NCBI GenBank assembly: GCA_025354885.1
Contig: JANXLY010000331.1
Location: 1-43,299, forward strand
Source of the DNA: Acidobacteriota bacterium
Lineage (GTDB): Bacteria; Acidobacteriota; Terriglobia; Bryobacterales; Bryobacteraceae
Direction: 5' to 3'
DNA: 43,299 nucleotides
This document shows, piece after piece, positions 40,966 to 43,299 of this stretch; position 1 is the first letter of the stretch; the number at the start of each line of letters is the position of its first letter. The notes under the pieces are model-generated. The model saw nothing but the letters and a program-made list of their open reading frames with translations, was not told the DNA's origin and searched no databases. A program made the translations under genes and the position numbers.

Positions 40966-41655
40966 ATGATAGAAGCAATGTCTGAAAGAACCGCTGTGAC
41001 ACGGCTAATGTACAGGACTGCTCCTGAAGTAGTTGCCGAGTACATCCGCGATGCTATTTACCGAAATGAATTGCGGCCAGGGCAGCAATTGCAGCAGGAA
41101 GAACTGGCTTTGAAATTTGGCATCAGCCGTATTCCTGTGCGGGATGCGTTGCGTCAGTTGCAGGGTGAGGGGTTGGTGGATCTGTATCCGAATCGTGGGG
41201 CTTTTGTATCGAACCCGGGTGTCGAGGAATTACGCGAAGTGTTCGGGCTGCGGATTTTGCTCGAAACCTATGCGGTGCGTCTGGCCGTTCCAAATTTCAG
41301 CAAGGCGGAGTTGGAGTTATGCGCTAGCCTGCTGGCACAGCTTGAGAGTATTGCGAACCGTGCAGACTGGTCGCGGATTGACCAGGCATTTCACGCTGCG
41401 CTCTATGCTCCCTGCCGGCAAACGAGAACTCTGAATCTGATCGACAATTTGCGTGGGAGCGTGAACCGTTTCTACTACCTGTATCTGTCGCCAGAGAGCT
41501 ATGGGCCCGACAGTTTGCGGGAGCAACGGCAAATCCTCAAGGCTTGCCAGAAGCGGAATGCGGATGCGGCTGTGGTTGCGCTGGAGAAGCATTTGCGAGG
41601 GGCGCTCAAGGAAGTGGAGAGCGTGAGTCTGGCGGCGGAGAGCAGACTGAAGTAG
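40966..41655 (+). CDS. GntR-family regulator with FCD domain
   Basis: A 229-residue regulator. The N-terminal winged helix reads VVAEYIRDAIYRNELRPGQQLQQEELALKFGISRIPVRDALRQLQGEGLVDLYPNRGAFV, a clear GntR DNA-binding domain at about residues 20-83. The rest is an all-helical FCD ligand-binding domain: EELREVFGLRILLETYAVRLAV, then a DQAFHAALYAPCRQ segment with D and H positions that often bind metal in FCD proteins, and REQRQILKACQKRNADAAVVALEKHLRGAL with another. The ATG at 40966 or 40978 could start it; neither has a strong ribosome site. It probably responds to a small carboxylate or amino acid and controls the EamA exporter. Confidence 0.91.
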   Translation: MIEAMSERTAVTRLMYRTAPEVVAEYIRDAIYRNELRPGQQLQQEELALKFGISRIPVRDALRQLQGEGLVDLYPNRGAFVSNPGVEELREVFGLRILLETYAVRLAVPNFSKAELELCASLLAQLESIANRADWSRIDQAFHAALYAPCRQTRTLNLIDNLRGSVNRFYYLYLSPESYGPDSLREQRQILKACQKRNADAAVVALEKHLRGALKEVESVSLAAESRLK

Positions 41656-41660
41656 CCTGG

Positions 41661-42212
41661 TTATTCTGCTTCACTGAAAAGGCGGCGAACTGTCTTGAAA
41701 AATACTTGAAAGCTCCTTGAAGTGCACCTGGCAGGATCGAAATGTGTTGCGACGGCTTTTGCTCCATGCGTTTTGGAATAGCCGGGGCAGAGTTTCGCCA
41801 ATTCTTCTGCGGCATTTACCAATTGATCTGGGCTGCGGAATTTTTTCCTGGCGTTCACTTTCGCGATTCCAACTACTTGAAGCGCGCTCTCGAGCGAAAC
41901 AAGATCGCCCAGAATCCAGCTTTCGAGTTCGCGACAGACGACTCGAGCCACAACCTCGCGTGAGGTTCCACTTCCCAAAGCTGCAATTTTGGCTTTCAAG
42001 GCAACGCAATCAGCGACTGAATGTTGATCCCGCAAGATCACAAAAGCACTGGCAATGGTGTGCATGCCACGTACCTTTCTTGGTATCGATCTTTCGAGGT
42101 CTGAGATCCCTTCGTGTGGAACCAGTTGGTAGCGTGCATCAGGGAATAGCCTGGAGAACAACACTTCCAGGAACATTTTCATGGACGGCTCTTCAAGAAG
42201 AAAAATCACCAT
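41661..42212 (-). CDS. DUF4276-family protein paired with an AAA ATPase
   Basis: A 183-residue protein with the DUF4276 pattern: VIFLLEEPSMKMFLEVLFSRLFP, PHEGISDLERSIPRKVRG, FVILRDQHSVADCVALK, CRELESWILGD and GAKAVATHFDP. The fold is thought to be Toprim-like, with an early glutamate and a later DxD. Here the early E is present (LLEEPS), but the acidic pair reads RDQHSVAD, so the usual second aspartate is histidine. It starts 6 bp after the ATPase stop, so the two are one transcription unit. Similar ATPase plus Toprim-like pairs act in phage defence (OLD and PARIS systems); that role here is inference. Confidence 0.8.
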   Translation of the reverse strand: MVIFLLEEPSMKMFLEVLFSRLFPDARYQLVPHEGISDLERSIPRKVRGMHTIASAFVILRDQHSVADCVALKAKIAALGSGTSREVVARVVCRELESWILGDLVSLESALQVVGIAKVNARKKFRSPDQLVNAAEELAKLCPGYSKTHGAKAVATHFDPARCTSRSFQVFFKTVRRLFSEAE

Positions 42213-42218
42213 TGTGTT

Positions 42219-43299
42219 CTACTTGAGCGTGCCAAATATTTCTTGCTTCCAAAGCGAGCCCGGCAAATCACCTTCCTCGACGAGGTTCCTGATCGTCTCG
42301 TCTTCCATCGCACGATTGATAATAGTCACGCCATCGCGCTTCTGAAGCCAAAAAATCTCCTCCAGTTTTATTGCGTTTAGGAAATCGGGGGAATGTGTGG
42401 AGACAAAAACTTGCCCTCCACGTCGAGCATAATCTCGAAATTCATCTGCAAGCGGTGCCAAGAGCGCAGGGTGAAGTTGGTTCTCCGGTTCTTCGATACA
42501 GAGTAAAGGATGGGGCTTTGGATCATGAAGCAAAAGCAGGTAGGCGAACATCTTAATTGTTCCATCTGAAACGTATCGGGCAACGAACGGGTCCTTGAAG
42601 CTCCCATCTTGAAACCGCAGGACTATGCGGCCGTCGGGAGTGTTGATGGCATCTACGTGGCTCACGCCTGGCACGCGCTCCCTCATTTTTTCGAGGACAT
42701 TGTTGAATAACAAAGGGTGCTGTTCGAACATGTATTGCGCGACCAAGGCGATGTTGTCGCCGATAACAGTCAAATGCTCCGCAAACCCTGCCTCTTGCGT
42801 AACTCTAGCTTCGCTGATGTGGAAATCCGACACATGCCAGTCTTCGATCAAACGACGGAACGCGCTGATTTGTCTGAATTTTTGAAACTGCCCCAAACCT
42901 TTGATGGCAAGAATGTCCGGGCTCTCGAGTGCCTGATTGTCACGACGCATTTCTGCGTCCGGCTTGCCGTAGTCTTCTTCGTTGGTCACCGCCTGTCCCT
43001 TACCATTTGTGAAGTCAAGAAAGCGCCAAGGTTGCCCATGTTGGCCGCGCCGATACTGCAAGATTTCGCGTTGGACTGCTGGCGCTCCGGCCTCTTGGCC
43101 AATCTTCAAAGAATAGGTAACCAATGGGCCATCGCTTGATTCACGGAACTTGAACTCAAACTCGATTGGTCCTTCTTCGCCGCGCGTAACTACTTCCTTA
43201 AACCTTATAGTTGCTCCAAAGGAGAAAAGTTGAGATAGGGGTTTTCCACAGCCGTCGCCGCGACGGATTGTGGAAAAGGTGTCCTTGCATCGGCCCGGC
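42219..43299 (-). CDS. AAA-family ATPase (ABC-like, AAA_15/AAA_21 type), N-terminus outside the window
   Basis: The frame stays open through the window's right edge, so the start and Walker A motif are not visible. About 360 codons are present. The C-terminal half has the ABC-type elements YVSDGTIKMFAYLLLL (signature-like), LLCIEEPENQLHPALLAPL (Walker B with catalytic glutamate) and VFVSTHSPDFLNAI (switch histidine). This is the pattern of stand-alone predicted ATPases often found beside DUF4276. An internal TTG start at 43124 is not credible because homologous strands (RGEEGPIEFEFKFRE) continue upstream. Together with DUF4276 it forms a two-gene cassette. Confidence 0.87.
   Translation of the reverse strand, partial: PGRCKDTFSTIRRGDGCGKPLSQLFSFGATIRFKEVVTRGEEGPIEFEFKFRESSDGPLVTYSLKIGQEAGAPAVQREILQYRRGQHGQPWRFLDFTNGKGQAVTNEEDYGKPDAEMRRDNQALESPDILAIKGLGQFQKFRQISAFRRLIEDWHVSDFHISEARVTQEAGFAEHLTVIGDNIALVAQYMFEQHPLLFNNVLEKMRERVPGVSHVDAINTPDGRIVLRFQDGSFKDPFVARYVSDGTIKMFAYLLLLHDPKPHPLLCIEEPENQLHPALLAPLADEFRDYARRGGQVFVSTHSPDFLNAIKLEEIFWLQKRDGVTIINRAMEDETIRNLVEEGDLPGSLWKQEIFGTLK

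Noticed and set aside
38124..41045. A 973-codon open frame on the minus strand, antisense to nadA and moaA
   Set aside because: It is a by-product of codon bias in G+C-rich genes. Its translation is low in hydrophobic pattern, rich in R, H, S and Q, and matches no family, while the opposite strand encodes clear NadA and MoaA.
1..43299. tRNA or rRNA genes, CRISPR arrays and insertion sequences
   Set aside because: I looked for cloverleaf-like sequences with CCA-end features, regularly spaced repeats and transposase motifs and saw none; a tRNAscan or CRISPR search could still find weak cases.

Overview
The window looks like a chromosomal contig end from an Acidobacteriota bacterium, probably the Bryobacterales/Solibacterales branch. 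I infer this from an Oar-type TonB-linked receptor of over 1,200 residues with an N-terminal carboxypeptidase-regulatory domain, a BlaI plus M56-peptidase pair whose sensor carries a TonB C-terminus, a Tat-type Gfo/Idh dehydrogenase with a sugar-isomerase partner, and moderately high G+C. No database search was possible, so the taxonomy is inference.

Layout. 1-10321 (minus strand) is a canonical dcw cell-wall/division cluster: mraZ, rsmH, ftsL, ftsI, murE, murF, mraY, murD, ftsW. Its distal gene ftsW is interrupted by a perfect 113-bp inverted repeat at the window edge that looks like a foldback artefact. 10532-13738 (plus) holds pyrophosphatase, an SDR oxidoreductase and the blaI/M56 pair with tandem operators. 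13739-16473 holds divergent Tat-type Gfo/Idh and TIM-barrel isomerase genes followed by the remnant of a VapBC module. 23364 down to 16470 (minus) is a long co-directional run: rbsA-rbsC ABC transporter without a binding protein, a VbhA-type antitoxin and a fic toxin broken by two in-frame stops, deoC, a GAF-GAF-PP2C phosphatase, and lysA. 23401-24370 (plus) has SRPBCC and DinB proteins, ending in a strong terminator shared with the convergent TonB receptor (24429-28130, minus). 28280-30574 (minus) is recX, selD, pyrF. 30633-40040 (plus) carries a YtxH protein, a membrane coiled-coil protein, a PHP phosphatase, a HEAT-like protein, an M1 metallopeptidase, a GT2 glycosyltransferase, a membrane coiled-coil protein, nadA and moaA. 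40052-43299 has an EamA exporter divergent from a GntR regulator across a perfect 20-bp palindrome, then DUF4276 with an AAA ATPase that runs off the window.

Most notable point: selD is itself a selenoprotein gene. Its true reading frame starts at 29985, contains an in-frame TGA at codon 14 exactly where the catalytic Cys/Sec lies (AAG-U-ASK, matching GAG-C/U-GCK of characterised SelD proteins), and is followed 12 nt later by a perfect 8-bp hairpin with a GGU loop, fitting a bacterial SECIS element. A standard gene caller would truncate this gene. The downstream pyrF then appears to start at a non-ATG codon overlapping the selD stop.

The parts fit a free-living heterotroph: mDAP peptidoglycan synthesis (MurE with a DNPR motif, LysA using mDAP), nucleoside or sugar salvage (RbsAC, DeoC), selenium and molybdenum cofactor use (SelD, MoaA), NAD synthesis, and decaying toxin-antitoxin modules beside a possible ATPase/Toprim-like defence pair.
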